Below, in pieces: positions 1 to 8,433 of a stretch of DNA of 64,000 nucleotides. The notes below the pieces were generated by a model, which was given only the letters and a program-made list of their open reading frames with translations, was not told where the DNA came from and searched no databases. The DNA is from Christensenellaceae bacterium (GTDB lineage: Bacteria; Bacillota; Clostridia; Christensenellales; UBA1750): positions 1 to 64,000 of the forward strand of contig JAITGM010000022.1 in the NCBI GenBank assembly GCA_031280685.1, written 5' to 3'. Positions within the stretch are counted from its first letter, which is position 1, and each line of letters starts with the position of its first letter. Both the position numbers and the translations under genes were made by a program.

Positions 1-169
1 CGCTGCGTTGGGCGGGGGCGGCGCCCGGGCCGGGCCAAAGCCCGGGGCGGAACGCCGGGTAATGGGCCAGGCCCGGGCAAAAGGTAGGCCCCCGCCGCGC
101 TTTGCGCGGCGGGGGCCTCCCTTTTGCCAACTAAAACCCGTTTTCATGCGGGTTCTTTCTTGAAATGGG
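1..169. other. GC-rich intergenic start of window
   Basis: No gene is supported here. The first 86 bases are very GC-rich with no convincing reading frame. The rest holds the terminator described separately and a weaker hairpin (AACCCG/CGGGTT, 135-154) just after the stop of the minus-strand aminotransferase. Confidence 0.6.
87..117. terminator. Bidirectional intrinsic terminator
   Basis: A perfect 13-bp GC stem (GGCCCCCGCCGCG with its complement) closes a CTTTG loop. It is followed by TCCCTTTT on plus and TACCTTTT on minus. It lies about 50 bases past the stop of the minus-strand aminotransferase and probably ends that transcript. Confidence 0.75.
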
Positions 170-1360
170 TTAGCTTTTGAGGAACTCCTTCATGCACTCG
201 CCAAGGATTTTCAGGCCCCTTTCCATCTGCTCGTCGCTCGGGGTTGAGAAGTTCAGGCGGAAGGAGGGGCTGGGGGCATCCGGATTCACGGCGAAGGCAC
301 TGCCCGGCACGATGGCCACATTGCGCTTTGCGGCCAGCACGCAAAACGGGAAGGCGTCTTCACGAGGCGAGCGCACCCAAACGAAGAGGCCGCCCTCGGG
401 CTCGACAAAGCTGCATTCGGGCAGGTTCGCCCGAACGCCCTCGAGCATGAGCGCGGCTTTTTGCCGATACAGGCCCTGAATGCCGCGCACGTGGGCATCC
501 AAATCGTGCTTTTGCATAAAGGCGTGCAGCAGCACCTGGGCGTAGCTGTTGGTGTGCACATCCGCGACCTGCTTACCAAGGGCGATGCGCCGCGAGATCT
601 CGGGCGACGCAAAGCTGAAGCCAATGCGGATGCCGGCCGAAAAAATCTTCGAAAAAGAGCCGCAATAGACCACCAGGCCTTCGTCGTCAAAGGATTTGAT
701 GGGCGGAATCGCCTCGCCCTTGAAGCGCAGCTCCCCATAGGGGTTATCCTCGATGAGGACTATGCCGTACTTTTTGCAAAGGGCATAGATCGCCTTGCGC
801 TTTTCGAGCGAGGTGGTCACGCCCGAGGGGTTTTGGAAGTTTGGAATGACGTAGAGGAGTTTTACCCGCTTCTCCGTTTTCAAAAGCTCTTCCAGGTGCT
901 CCGGGTCGAGTCCGTCCGAGGAACCCCGGACGCCGACCAGCCTTGCGTTATAGGACCTGAAGATGTTCAGGGCGCCCATGTAGCTCGGATCCTCGCAGAG
1001 CACGACGTCATTTTCGTCGAGAAAGGCACGGCAGGTCAAATCCACCGCCTGCTGTGAGCCCGAGGTGATAACGAGCTCGTTCCCGGCCCCTTGGGGAAGG
1101 CTAAACTGCCCCGAAAGCCTGGCCAAAACGGCCTCGCGCAGCGGAACGTAGCCTTCACTGACGCCGTATTGGAATATCTCGTTGGCCTTATCCGTGAGGA
1201 TTTCGGCCGAAAGCTCGCGAATCTCCTTCAGCGGGAAGGATTCGGCCGCCGGGTTGCCGCCCGCGAGCATGATCCGATCCGGGGAGTTGAAGTTCTTCAT
1301 GATCTCTCGGATGGCAGAGGGCCTCAGCGCGCGCATTCTGGCCGAAAAAGCGTAGTCCAT
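170..1360 (-). CDS. PLP-dependent aminotransferase, LysN/2-aminoadipate type
   Basis: Fold-type I aminotransferase of 396 residues, related to 2-aminoadipate transaminases and to the catalytic half of MocR regulators, but without a DNA-binding domain. Visible motifs are ITSGSQQAVDL (cofactor phosphate region), PNFQNPSG, EDNPYGELRF with the cofactor-contacting Asp/Tyr, and GSFSKIFSAGIRIG holding the Schiff-base lysine. The ORF track starts 13 codons earlier; I prefer the ATG at 1360 because AGGAGG sits 8 bases before it and the protein then begins with the family's usual 'MDYAFSARM'. It is transcribed alone from its own promoter through a leader hairpin. The amino acid substrate cannot be told from sequence. 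Confidence 0.9.
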   Translation of the reverse strand: MDYAFSARMRALRPSAIREIMKNFNSPDRIMLAGGNPAAESFPLKEIRELSAEILTDKANEIFQYGVSEGYVPLREAVLARLSGQFSLPQGAGNELVITSGSQQAVDLTCRAFLDENDVVLCEDPSYMGALNIFRSYNARLVGVRGSSDGLDPEHLEELLKTEKRVKLLYVIPNFQNPSGVTTSLEKRKAIYALCKKYGIVLIEDNPYGELRFKGEAIPPIKSFDDEGLVVYCGSFSKIFSAGIRIGFSFASPEISRRIALGKQVADVHTNSYAQVLLHAFMQKHDLDAHVRGIQGLYRQKAALMLEGVRANLPECSFVEPEGGLFVWVRSPREDAFPFCVLAAKRNVAIVPGSAFAVNPDAPSPSFRLNFSTPSDEQMERGLKILGECMKEFLKS

Positions 1361-1387
1361 CGTGGGAACCTCCTTAATTTGTGCGGT

Positions 1388-1422
1388 AAGAAAAAGCAAG
1401 GGACGCCCTCAGGCTCCCTTGC
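1388..1422 (-). terminator. Leader terminator before the aminotransferase
   Basis: On minus, GCAAGGGA and TCCCTTGC form an 8-bp stem followed directly by TTTTTCTT. It starts only about 5 bases after the predicted transcription start and lies upstream of the RBS, so it would end transcription before the gene unless bypassed. It acts as a candidate attenuator. Confidence 0.65.
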
Positions 1423-1433
1423 CGCTTGCCCAA

Positions 1434-1462
1434 AGCATACGGAAGGAATCGCCGCTTGTCAA
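1434..1462 (-). promoter_or_regulatory. Sigma-A promoter of the aminotransferase
   Basis: On minus, TTGACA (1457-1462) and TATGCT (1434-1439) are separated by exactly 17 bp. The transcript would start near 1427. Confidence 0.8.
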
Positions 1463-1542
1463 GCCCCTCCTTATTTGCCGGCCGAGCGCTTTACCTTGGG
1501 CGAGCTCTATGTAAACAATCGCAAAAGCCCGGCATTTGGTGC

Positions 1543-1571
1543 TTGACAAGTCACCGGCGGGTGCATATTAT
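1543..1571 (+). promoter_or_regulatory. Sigma-A promoter of the dehydrogenase/MATE pair
   Basis: TTGACA (1543-1548) and TATTAT (1566-1571) with a 17-bp spacer. It drives a leader of about 140 bases ahead of the dehydrogenase and faces away from the aminotransferase promoter. Confidence 0.8.
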
Positions 1572-1577
1572 GCTAGT

Positions 1578-1682
1578 AATCGCTTCGGCCGGCCGGGAGA
1601 CCCCGGCGCCAGGGCGGGTGGGCAAAGGTTATCAACGGGGATAAGAAACCGCGGCTTTACGCGGCTCTTATCCCCGTTTTTT
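1578..1682 (+). promoter_or_regulatory. Structured leader with intrinsic terminator
   Basis: The leader has a first hairpin GCCGGG-AGAC-CCCGGC (1592-1607), a G-rich linker (1611-1630) and a terminator hairpin CGGGGATAAG/CTTATCCCCG (1636-1676) followed by TTTTTT. Promoter, folded segment and terminator before an operon with an efflux pump is a riboswitch-like layout. I cannot match it to a known class from memory. It could also be a short independent RNA of about 105 nt. Confidence 0.6.
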
Positions 1683-1717
1683 AGCAAAAATCAGGGGCAT
1701 TGAGAGGATGTAAGGGT

Positions 1718-2725
1718 ATGAAGGTGGTCGTCTTTCAGCAGGAGGCAATCGGCGGGGAGCCAAGGCGCGAGGAATTAATCGCGGAATGGAAGCGGCGGTT
1801 CGCCGCCGTTCCCGGCGTGGATGAACTCGTCTTCCACAACCCGCCCGGCATGGAGGGCATAGACGAACTGATTGGCGACGCGGACGCGCTGCTGGGCATG
1901 TGGATTCGCGATCACGCCATCAGCGAAGAATTCCTCGGCAGGCACCCGAAGCTCAAATACATCGCGACCCTCGGGCATGGCTTTGGCGCAATCGACAACG
2001 ATCTGACCCGCGCGCGCGGCCTGACCGTCACCAACACCATCTATGGGGATTGGACCATCGCGCAGTACGCCATCGCCCTGCTCTTAGATCTTTGCCACAA
2101 CATCGCCGGGCAGGATGATTTCTATCGCAACAAGGTCTGGTCCCTGCCGCCGCAAGAGGCCGGCCGCCCGCCGATGCGGGTGGTGAGCCGGCAAATCGAG
2201 CTGTATGAAAAGACCTTCGGCGTCTGGGGTTTGGGCAGCATCGGCCTTCGAGCCGCGCAGATGGCGGTGGGCCTGGGCATGAAGGTCATCGGCTGCTCGA
2301 GGACGAAAAAACAGGGCCCGCAGTGGGATTTCATCGAGCAGGTTCCCCTGAACGAACTGCTCTTACGCAGCGACGTGATCTCGCTGCACGTGCCGCTCAG
2401 CAAAGAGAGCGCGGGAATCGTGAATAAAGAGAGCATCGCCAGGATGAAGGACGGCGTCATCCTCATCAACACCGCGCGCGGCGCCCTCATCGACGAAAAC
2501 GATCTGATCGAAGCCCTAAAGAGCGGCAAGGTCTATGCCGCGGGGCTTGACGTGCTGGCAGGCGAGCCGCTGAAGGCGCCCGCGCCCATCATGGCCCTGC
2601 CCAACACCCGCATAACCCAGCATATCGCCTGGGCGCCGGCGGAGGCCAGGCTGCGCACCATCCGGGTGGCGGTAGAGAACTTCAAAAACTGGCTTGAGGG
2701 CCACCCGACGAGCGTCGTCAACTAG
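1718..2725 (+). CDS. D-isomer-specific 2-hydroxyacid dehydrogenase
   Basis: Cytosolic NAD(P)-dependent oxidoreductase of 335 residues that interconverts a 2-keto acid and a D-2-hydroxy acid, in the glycerate/phosphoglycerate dehydrogenase superfamily. The Rossmann motif GLGSIG lies near residue 160. The catalytic Arg (NTARGALIDE), Glu (VLAGEPL) and His (RITQHIAW) are all visible in order. The ORF track begins at a TTG six codons earlier; the ATG at 1718 fits better with GAGAGGA upstream. Transcription comes through a terminator-bearing leader, and a MATE pump follows after 38 bases, so the two are probably co-expressed. The substrate is unknown. Confidence 0.88.
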   Translation: MKVVVFQQEAIGGEPRREELIAEWKRRFAAVPGVDELVFHNPPGMEGIDELIGDADALLGMWIRDHAISEEFLGRHPKLKYIATLGHGFGAIDNDLTRARGLTVTNTIYGDWTIAQYAIALLLDLCHNIAGQDDFYRNKVWSLPPQEAGRPPMRVVSRQIELYEKTFGVWGLGSIGLRAAQMAVGLGMKVIGCSRTKKQGPQWDFIEQVPLNELLLRSDVISLHVPLSKESAGIVNKESIARMKDGVILINTARGALIDENDLIEALKSGKVYAAGLDVLAGEPLKAPAPIMALPNTRITQHIAWAPAEARLRTIRVAVENFKNWLEGHPTSVVN

Positions 2726-2763
2726 GAAACCGAATAGGGCACAAGGATAAGGGGGCGAAAGGA

Positions 2764-4272
2764 ATGGCCAAGGCAAAAATCACGGACGGCGCCGCAAGAA
2801 TGGGCAGCCAGGCCTTGCTGCCCCTCCTGCTTTCGATGGCGGGGCCGGGCATCCTCAGCTCCTTGACCGCCTTCCTTTACATGAACATCAACCGCAAGTT
2901 CGTCGGGGATTTCGTGGGCCCCAGCGCGCTTGGCGTCTTTGGGGTGATGAACCCCATCACCAACATCGTCACGGCGCTGAGCCTCTTCATCACCGTGGGC
3001 GGCGCCTCGATGCTCTCTTTAAGCCTTGGGCGCGGCGACCGCGAGCGGGCAGACAGGCTCTTTACCAACATCGTGCTGCAGTCCGTCGGGATGGCGGGCA
3101 TCTTAAGCGCGGTCTTCCTCCTCTTCAAGCATCAGCTGGTCGCCGCCTGCGGCGCCGCGCCGGGCAGCGAAATTTACGGCTATGCGGTGGAGTATTTAGA
3201 GATCACGGCCTGGGGCCAGGTGCCCAATCTCATCAACGTGGGGCTGGCCTCGGTCATCCGGGCGCAGGGCAATACACGGTATTCGATGATGGCGACCCTC
3301 ATCGGCGCCTTCGTCAACGTGGGGCTGAATTTCGTCGTCGTCGCCGGCATGCCCCTTTCGCTGGGCGTGCGCGGCGCGGCCATGGCTACGGTGGCCAGCC
3401 AAACGGTGGGCGCGCTGGTTTCAATCGCCTACTTCGCTTTTGGCAAAAGCCCGCTCCGCTTCCTGGGGCTGAAGGCCGCAAGCCTTTGGCAAATGCTCTC
3501 GATCGCCAAGATGGGGATCGCCCCTTCGATCTTCCAGATGCTGAGCTTCGTTTATAACCTCATCATCAACCGAGCCCTGCAAAATTTCGGTGCCCTCGAT
3601 GCCCGGCTCAACGCCCTGAGCGGCGGCCGCGGCGGCGACTTGGCCCTTTCTATCTTCACGGTCGTCGCCACGCTCGATGGCTTCGTCGTTACCTTGGGCA
3701 TGGGCGTAAACCAGGCGGCCTCGCCCATCATCAGCTATAACTACGGCGCGCGGCGTTTCGCCAGGGTGCGAAAGGCCTCGCTGCTCTCACAGGGCCTGGG
3801 CTTCATCTTCGCCATCGGCATTTGGCTGCTCGCCATGCTGGCTCCGGAGCCGATCTTCCGCTTCTTTGGCATTGCAGACCCCGAGCTTCTGCGCTTTGGC
3901 GCGAGCGCCATGCGCCTTTCGAAGCCCTTTCTGCTCTTTGGCATTTTCCAGATGCTCGTGTCGATGTACTTTTCGGGCATCGGCAAGCCCGAGGTAGCCA
4001 CGCTGGTTTCGCTCTCGCGCAGCGGTGTCTTCCTCATCCCAGGCCTGCTGATTTTCCCCCGCTTTTTCGGTCTGGACGGCGTTTTTTACGCAAACCCGGT
4101 TTCGGATTGCCTCTCGCTGCTGGTGGTCGGCTTCTTATATTACCGCGAGATGCGGCGTCTCTCGTCCCTGGAAGAGGGGGAGGCCATCCACGACAAAGGC
4201 CTGATCAGGGAACTGGTTTTTGGGAAAAAGCGCAAAAATGGACGCCCCCAGATCGAACGGGGGCAGGATTAG
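2764..4272 (+). CDS. MATE family efflux transporter
   Basis: Multidrug and toxin extrusion protein of 502 residues with about 12 predicted membrane segments, in two homologous halves typical of MatE domains. It exports a cationic drug or metabolite in exchange for Na+ or H+. Support comes from the long hydrophobic segments and family-like stretches such as LSLGRGDRERAD after the second helix, MGVNQAASPIISYNYGA at the start of the second half, and a basic C-terminal tail. The length is slightly above the usual 450 residues. It lies 38 bases after the dehydrogenase, likely in one transcript under the structured leader, which suggests expression induced by a small molecule (inference). Confidence 0.9.
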   Translation: MAKAKITDGAARMGSQALLPLLLSMAGPGILSSLTAFLYMNINRKFVGDFVGPSALGVFGVMNPITNIVTALSLFITVGGASMLSLSLGRGDRERADRLFTNIVLQSVGMAGILSAVFLLFKHQLVAACGAAPGSEIYGYAVEYLEITAWGQVPNLINVGLASVIRAQGNTRYSMMATLIGAFVNVGLNFVVVAGMPLSLGVRGAAMATVASQTVGALVSIAYFAFGKSPLRFLGLKAASLWQMLSIAKMGIAPSIFQMLSFVYNLIINRALQNFGALDARLNALSGGRGGDLALSIFTVVATLDGFVVTLGMGVNQAASPIISYNYGARRFARVRKASLLSQGLGFIFAIGIWLLAMLAPEPIFRFFGIADPELLRFGASAMRLSKPFLLFGIFQMLVSMYFSGIGKPEVATLVSLSRSGVFLIPGLLIFPRFFGLDGVFYANPVSDCLSLLVVGFLYYREMRRLSSLEEGEAIHDKGLIRELVFGKKRKNGRPQIERGQD

Positions 4273-4376
4273 GGTTTCATTCTTCATCATCTCTCGTCAA
4301 CAATGGCGTTGCACGGGGCCGCAAGGCCCCTGGCAGCGCCTTTTTGTTTCCAAACCAAGCATAGGGGGGAGCCAAG
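4273..4376 (+). other. Spacer before peptide ABC operon
   Basis: A small hairpin GGGGCC-GCAA-GGCCCC (4315-4330) is followed ten bases later by TTTTTGTTT and may end the MATE transcript. No convincing promoter for the ABC operon is visible here. Confidence 0.4.
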
Positions 4377-5291
4377 ATGCTCAAAACCATCCTCAAGCGG
4401 GTTCTCGTCGGCGTGGCGACCATGTTCGTGCTCATCACGGTGACCTTCTTCCTGGTTCGGCTGATGCCGGGCAGCCCCTTCGAGGCCGAAAACGTTTCAG
4501 CCCAGATGATCGCTTCGCTCGAGAAGGAGTACGGCCTTGACCAGCCGCTGCTCAACCAATACCTGCTCTATTTAGAAAAGGTTCTGCACGGCGACCTGGG
4601 GATCTCTTACAAGAAGAACATCTCCGTGGTCACGCTAATCGGCAGGGGCATGCCGGCCACGATGCAAATCGGGCTTTTGGCCTTTTTGCTGGCCGCCGTC
4701 GTGGGCATCGGCCTTGGCATCTGGCAGGCCAGCACCAAGAGCGGCTTCATCCGCGGGCTTCTGGTTTCCTACGCGACGCTGGGCGTCAGCCTGCCGGGCT
4801 TCGTGACCGCTCTTTTGCTCATCGTGGTGTTCGGGGCCTGGCTGCAGGCGCTGCCGGTGGTCGGGCTGACCAGCCCCAAGCATTACATCCTGCCGGTGAT
4901 CGCGCAGGCCTTCGGGCCGATTGCCACGATCTCCAGGCTCGTCAAGAGCAGCTACTCAGAGGCCATGCAGATGGACTACGTAACCATGGCCCGGGCCAAG
5001 GGCCTGCGGCCCTGGCAGATCTCGCTCAAACACATCCTCAAAAACGCGATTCTGCCCGTCATCACCTACTTCGGCCCGGCGATCGCCTTCCTGCTCACGG
5101 GCTCCTTCGTGGTCGAAAGCCTCTTTTCCATCCCCGGCATCGGCAAGGAATTCGTCAGCGCCATCTCAAACCGCGATTACACCTTGGTTTTAGGCCTTTC
5201 CATCTTCATCGGCGGGGTGATCATCGTCGCGAACCTCGTGGTGGATCTGCTCTGCGCGGTCGTGGATCCGCGCATCAAGCTCAACGATTAA
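4377..5291 (+). CDS. dppB: Peptide/nickel ABC transporter permease, DppB type
   Basis: Inner-membrane subunit of 304 residues, about the usual length, with an N-terminal TM helix followed by the binding-protein-dependent transport domain. Typical features are RLMPGSPFEAE after TM1, a GLDQPLLNQYLLYLEKVLHGDLGIS-like region and the EAA loop around DYVTMARAKGL, which contacts the ATPases. It opens a five-gene cassette (B, C, D, F, A). The next gene follows with an AAGGAGG ribosome site. The substrate (dipeptide, oligopeptide or nickel) is not set by the sequence. Confidence 0.92.
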   Translation: MLKTILKRVLVGVATMFVLITVTFFLVRLMPGSPFEAENVSAQMIASLEKEYGLDQPLLNQYLLYLEKVLHGDLGISYKKNISVVTLIGRGMPATMQIGLLAFLLAAVVGIGLGIWQASTKSGFIRGLLVSYATLGVSLPGFVTALLLIVVFGAWLQALPVVGLTSPKHYILPVIAQAFGPIATISRLVKSSYSEAMQMDYVTMARAKGLRPWQISLKHILKNAILPVITYFGPAIAFLLTGSFVVESLFSIPGIGKEFVSAISNRDYTLVLGLSIFIGGVIIVANLVVDLLCAVVDPRIKLND

Positions 5292-5308
5292 ACAAGGAGG
5301 TGCCCCCA

Positions 5309-6226
5309 ATGGAAACCCCCAAAAAGGGCTTTTGGTTTGAACCCATCGAGCCTGAGCTGCAAAACAGCGAGTTTATCGCCGTTGAGTCCAAGGGCTTTCT
5401 AGCCGAGGCCTCGGCGCGCTTCCTTCGCAACAAGCGCGCGGTGTTTGGCCTGGCCATCCTCGTCTTCTTCGCCGCGTTGGCGCTGTTTGGGCCCTTCCTC
5501 GTGCCCTACAGCTACGATGGGCAGTCCCCCGCCTTCGTCAACGCGCCGCCTTCCGCCGCGCACTGGCTCGGGGCGGATAAGTTCGGCAGGGATCTCTTCG
5601 TCAGGCTCTGCTACGGCGCGAGAATCAGCCTGTTCATCGGCTTTGCCAGCGCGCTGATCAACCTGGTCATCGGCTGCGTGCTGGGCGGCATTTCGGGCTA
5701 CGCGGGCGGCAAGGTCGATCTGATCATCATGCGCGCGGTCGATATCATCTATGCGGTGCCCTCGATGCTCTATGTCATCCTCATCATGATGGCGCTCGGG
5801 GCCAACACCAAGTCCATCCTCATCGGCATCTGCATCCCCGGCTGGATCGGCATGGCCAGGCAGGTGCGTGGGCAGATCATCTCATTGAAGCAGCAGGAAT
5901 TTTCGATGGCCGCGCTGGTGCTCGGCGCGGGCGACGGCCGCATCCTCTTTAAGCATCTGATGATCAACGCGATCGGCCCGATCATCGTGCAGCTAACCTT
6001 CCTGGTGCCGCAGGCGATCTTTACCGAGGCCTTTTTGAGCTTCGTGGGCGTGGGCATCTCGGCGCCGCTGGCCTCCTGGGGCTCGATGTGCCAAAGCGCG
6101 CGGGAGTTCATCACCCTTTACCCCTTGCAGATGCTCTGGCCCACGCTCTCGATCTCGCTGACCATCTTCTCGCTGAACTTCCTGGGCGAGGGCATCGGCG
6201 ACGCGCTGAACCCCCGCAGCAAATAA
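5309..6226 (+). CDS. dppC: Peptide/nickel ABC transporter permease, DppC type
   Basis: Second membrane subunit of the importer, 305 residues. It has a cytoplasmic N-terminus, TM1 around FGLAILVFFAALALFGPFLV, the HWLGADKFGRDLF motif seen in almost all DppC/OppC proteins, and an EAA loop near FSMAALVLGAGDGRILFKH. The track's GTG start at 5300 lies inside the ribosome site. The ATG at 5309, eight bases after AAGGAGG, is the better start. It pairs with the preceding permease to form the channel. Confidence 0.92.
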   Translation: METPKKGFWFEPIEPELQNSEFIAVESKGFLAEASARFLRNKRAVFGLAILVFFAALALFGPFLVPYSYDGQSPAFVNAPPSAAHWLGADKFGRDLFVRLCYGARISLFIGFASALINLVIGCVLGGISGYAGGKVDLIIMRAVDIIYAVPSMLYVILIMMALGANTKSILIGICIPGWIGMARQVRGQIISLKQQEFSMAALVLGAGDGRILFKHLMINAIGPIIVQLTFLVPQAIFTEAFLSFVGVGISAPLASWGSMCQSAREFITLYPLQMLWPTLSISLTIFSLNFLGEGIGDALNPRSK

Positions 6227-6245
6227 CGAAAGGAGCGTTCCCTGC

Positions 6246-7340
6246 ATGAGCCTTTTAGAGATCAGGCACCTTAGCACCCACTTCCAGACCGCCCAGGGCA
6301 CGGTGAAGGCCCTTCGCGATGTTTCTTTCAGGGTTTCGCCCGGCGAGGTTTTCGGGCTGGTCGGGGAATCCGGCTCGGGCAAGAGCGTGTCGATGCTCAG
6401 CCTGATGGGCCTGCTGGGGGAAAACAGCGTAATCCCCGAGGGGGAGATCCTCTTTGGCGGCCGCGATATTTCCCCCTCGGAGCTTAACACGAAGAAAAAA
6501 CGCCGCGAGTACGAAAAAAAGATGCGCAAGCTGCGCGGCGGCGAGATCTCGATGATCTTTCAGGACCCGATGACCTTCCTAAACCCCGTTTTGAAGATCG
6601 GCACCCAGATCTGCGAGGGCATTTTAGCCCATATCCACTGCTCGCGGGAGGAAGCGCGGATCCGCGCCATCGAGCTGATGCGCCAGGTGGGCATTCCCAG
6701 CCCCGAAAAGCGGCTGGAGCAGTACCCCTTCGAGTTCTCGGGCGGGATGCGGCAGCGCATCATCATCGCGGCCGCGCTGGCCTGCAAGCCCAAGCTGATC
6801 ATCGCGGATGAACCCACCACCGCCCTTGACGTAACCGTGCAGGCGCAGATCCTGGAGCTGATCCAGACCCTCACCGATGAAAGCGGCGCCGCGGTCATCA
6901 TGATTACCCACGATTTGGGGGTCGTGGCCACGCTTTGCGACCGGATCGCCATCCTCTATGCCGGGCGGGTGATGGAAGAGGGCCTGACGGAAGAGATCTT
7001 CTACAACCCCAAGCACCCCTACACCAGGGGCCTGCTGGGCAGCATCAACAATTCCGAAAAGGATGGCAACGAGCCCTTGCGGCCCATCCCCGGCACGCCG
7101 CCGGACCTGCTGAAGCTGCCCGCGGGCTGCGCCTTCATGCCCAGGTGCCAAGAAGCCCTGCGCATCTGCGCCGCGCAGGAGCCGCCCGAAAGCTCCTTTT
7201 CGGGCACGCATCGCTGCTTCTGCTGGCAAAACTCCATGGATGCTTCGCTCATCACGGTTCCCACGCCGGCCGCGGCGAAAAGGGCCCCAAGCGAAGCCGA
7301 AGCCCAAAATTTGGCGCTGAGCGCCGCTCGGGAGGGATAA
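6246..7340 (+). CDS. dppD: Peptide ABC transporter ATPase, DppD type
   Basis: Cytoplasmic ATPase of 364 residues. Walker A is GESGSGKS near residue 39, the Q-loop follows at MIFQDPM, the signature is FSGGMRQR, Walker B is LIIADEPT and the switch His is in MITHDLGVV. The C-terminal oligopeptide/dipeptide extension carries the family's cysteine cluster (GCAFMPRCQEALRIC and a final HRCFC). After that comes an unusual Ala/Glu-rich tail of about 30 residues. It works with the neighbouring DppF as a heterodimer, and the gene follows dppC after 19 bases. Confidence 0.93.
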   Translation: MSLLEIRHLSTHFQTAQGTVKALRDVSFRVSPGEVFGLVGESGSGKSVSMLSLMGLLGENSVIPEGEILFGGRDISPSELNTKKKRREYEKKMRKLRGGEISMIFQDPMTFLNPVLKIGTQICEGILAHIHCSREEARIRAIELMRQVGIPSPEKRLEQYPFEFSGGMRQRIIIAAALACKPKLIIADEPTTALDVTVQAQILELIQTLTDESGAAVIMITHDLGVVATLCDRIAILYAGRVMEEGLTEEIFYNPKHPYTRGLLGSINNSEKDGNEPLRPIPGTPPDLLKLPAGCAFMPRCQEALRICAAQEPPESSFSGTHRCFCWQNSMDASLITVPTPAAAKRAPSEAEAQNLALSAAREG

Positions 7341-7344
7341 GTCA

Positions 7345-8391
7345 GTGGCTGAAAAGCTCTTGGAGGTCACCGACCTGTGCAAGTATTTTGAGCTCAAGCG
7401 CGGCCTGAAAGGCACGCAGGTAGTCAAGGCCGTAGACCACGTTTCCTTCGAGATCGCAAAGGGCGAAACCCTGGGCCTTGTGGGCGAGAGCGGCTGCGGC
7501 AAGTCCAGTCTCGGGCGCACGCTGCTGCGCATCTACGAGCCCACGGCGGGCGAGATCCTCTACTGCGGCAAGGATCTGGCCAGGCTCTCGCGCAGGGGGT
7601 TTTTGCCCTACCGCCGCAAAATCCAGATGATCTTTCAGGATCCCTACGCTTCGCTCAACCCGCGCCTGACCGTGGGCGAGATCATCGGCGAAGGCATGCA
7701 GATCCACAAGCTCTGCACGAAGGCCCAGGCCACGCGCCGCGTGCAGGAACTGCTCGAGCTGGTGGGCCTAAAGCCAGACCATATCCGCCGCTACCCGCAT
7801 GAGTTCTCGGGCGGGCAGAGGCAGCGCATCTGCATCGCGCGGACGCTGAGCCTCGACCCTGAGTTCATCGTCTGCGACGAACCGATCTCGGCGCTTGATG
7901 TTTCCATCCAGGCCCAGGTCATCAACCTTTTGGAACTCATCCAGAAGGAGCGCGGCATCAGCTACCTCTTCATCGCGCACGATTTGGGCATGGTCAAGCA
8001 CATTTCACACCGCATCGGGGTGATGTATCTGGGCCACATGGTGGAAACCGGCCCCTCGAACGACGTTTACCACGACCCGCTCCACCCCTACACCCGCGCG
8101 CTGCTCTCGGCGGAGCCGATTCCGGACCCTAGGGCGGCCCACTTAAAGAAGCGCATCCTCTTGGAGGGCGAGATCCCAAGCCCGATCCATCCGCCAAAGG
8201 GCTGCCCCTTCGTCACCCGCTGCCCCTATGCCATGGAGGTCTGCGCGGCCATTCAGCCGCCGAGCTTCGAGCTGGAAAACCGCAAGGTTTCCTGCTTCCT
8301 CTACGAGCAGTGGCGCATCCGCGAGCGCGGGGGCAAAGGCCTGGCCTCCCTTCCCCAAAAAGCCCCCGCCCAACCGCCCGCAAACGCCTAA
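7345..8391 (+). CDS. dppF: Peptide ABC transporter ATPase, DppF type
   Basis: Partner ATPase of 348 residues. Walker A is GESGCGKSS, the signature is FSGGQRQR, Walker B is FIVCDEPIS and the switch region is FIAHDLGMV. The C-terminal extension has the cysteine pattern GCPFVTRCPYAMEVC, as in DppF. The start lies only four bases after the dppD stop, so translation is probably coupled. The last 25 residues are rich in Pro and Ala and not conserved. Confidence 0.93.
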   Translation: MAEKLLEVTDLCKYFELKRGLKGTQVVKAVDHVSFEIAKGETLGLVGESGCGKSSLGRTLLRIYEPTAGEILYCGKDLARLSRRGFLPYRRKIQMIFQDPYASLNPRLTVGEIIGEGMQIHKLCTKAQATRRVQELLELVGLKPDHIRRYPHEFSGGQRQRICIARTLSLDPEFIVCDEPISALDVSIQAQVINLLELIQKERGISYLFIAHDLGMVKHISHRIGVMYLGHMVETGPSNDVYHDPLHPYTRALLSAEPIPDPRAAHLKKRILLEGEIPSPIHPPKGCPFVTRCPYAMEVCAAIQPPSFELENRKVSCFLYEQWRIRERGGKGLASLPQKAPAQPPANA

Positions 8392-8433
8392 AATAGGCGC
8401 GGAGAATAAACACTTACGAGGAGGTTTTCGAAA

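Noticed and set aside
1578-1682. Match to ZTP (pfl), guanidine-I or guanidine-IV riboswitch
   Set aside because: I looked for the conserved bases I remember of these classes and could not place them, so I report only an unassigned structured leader.
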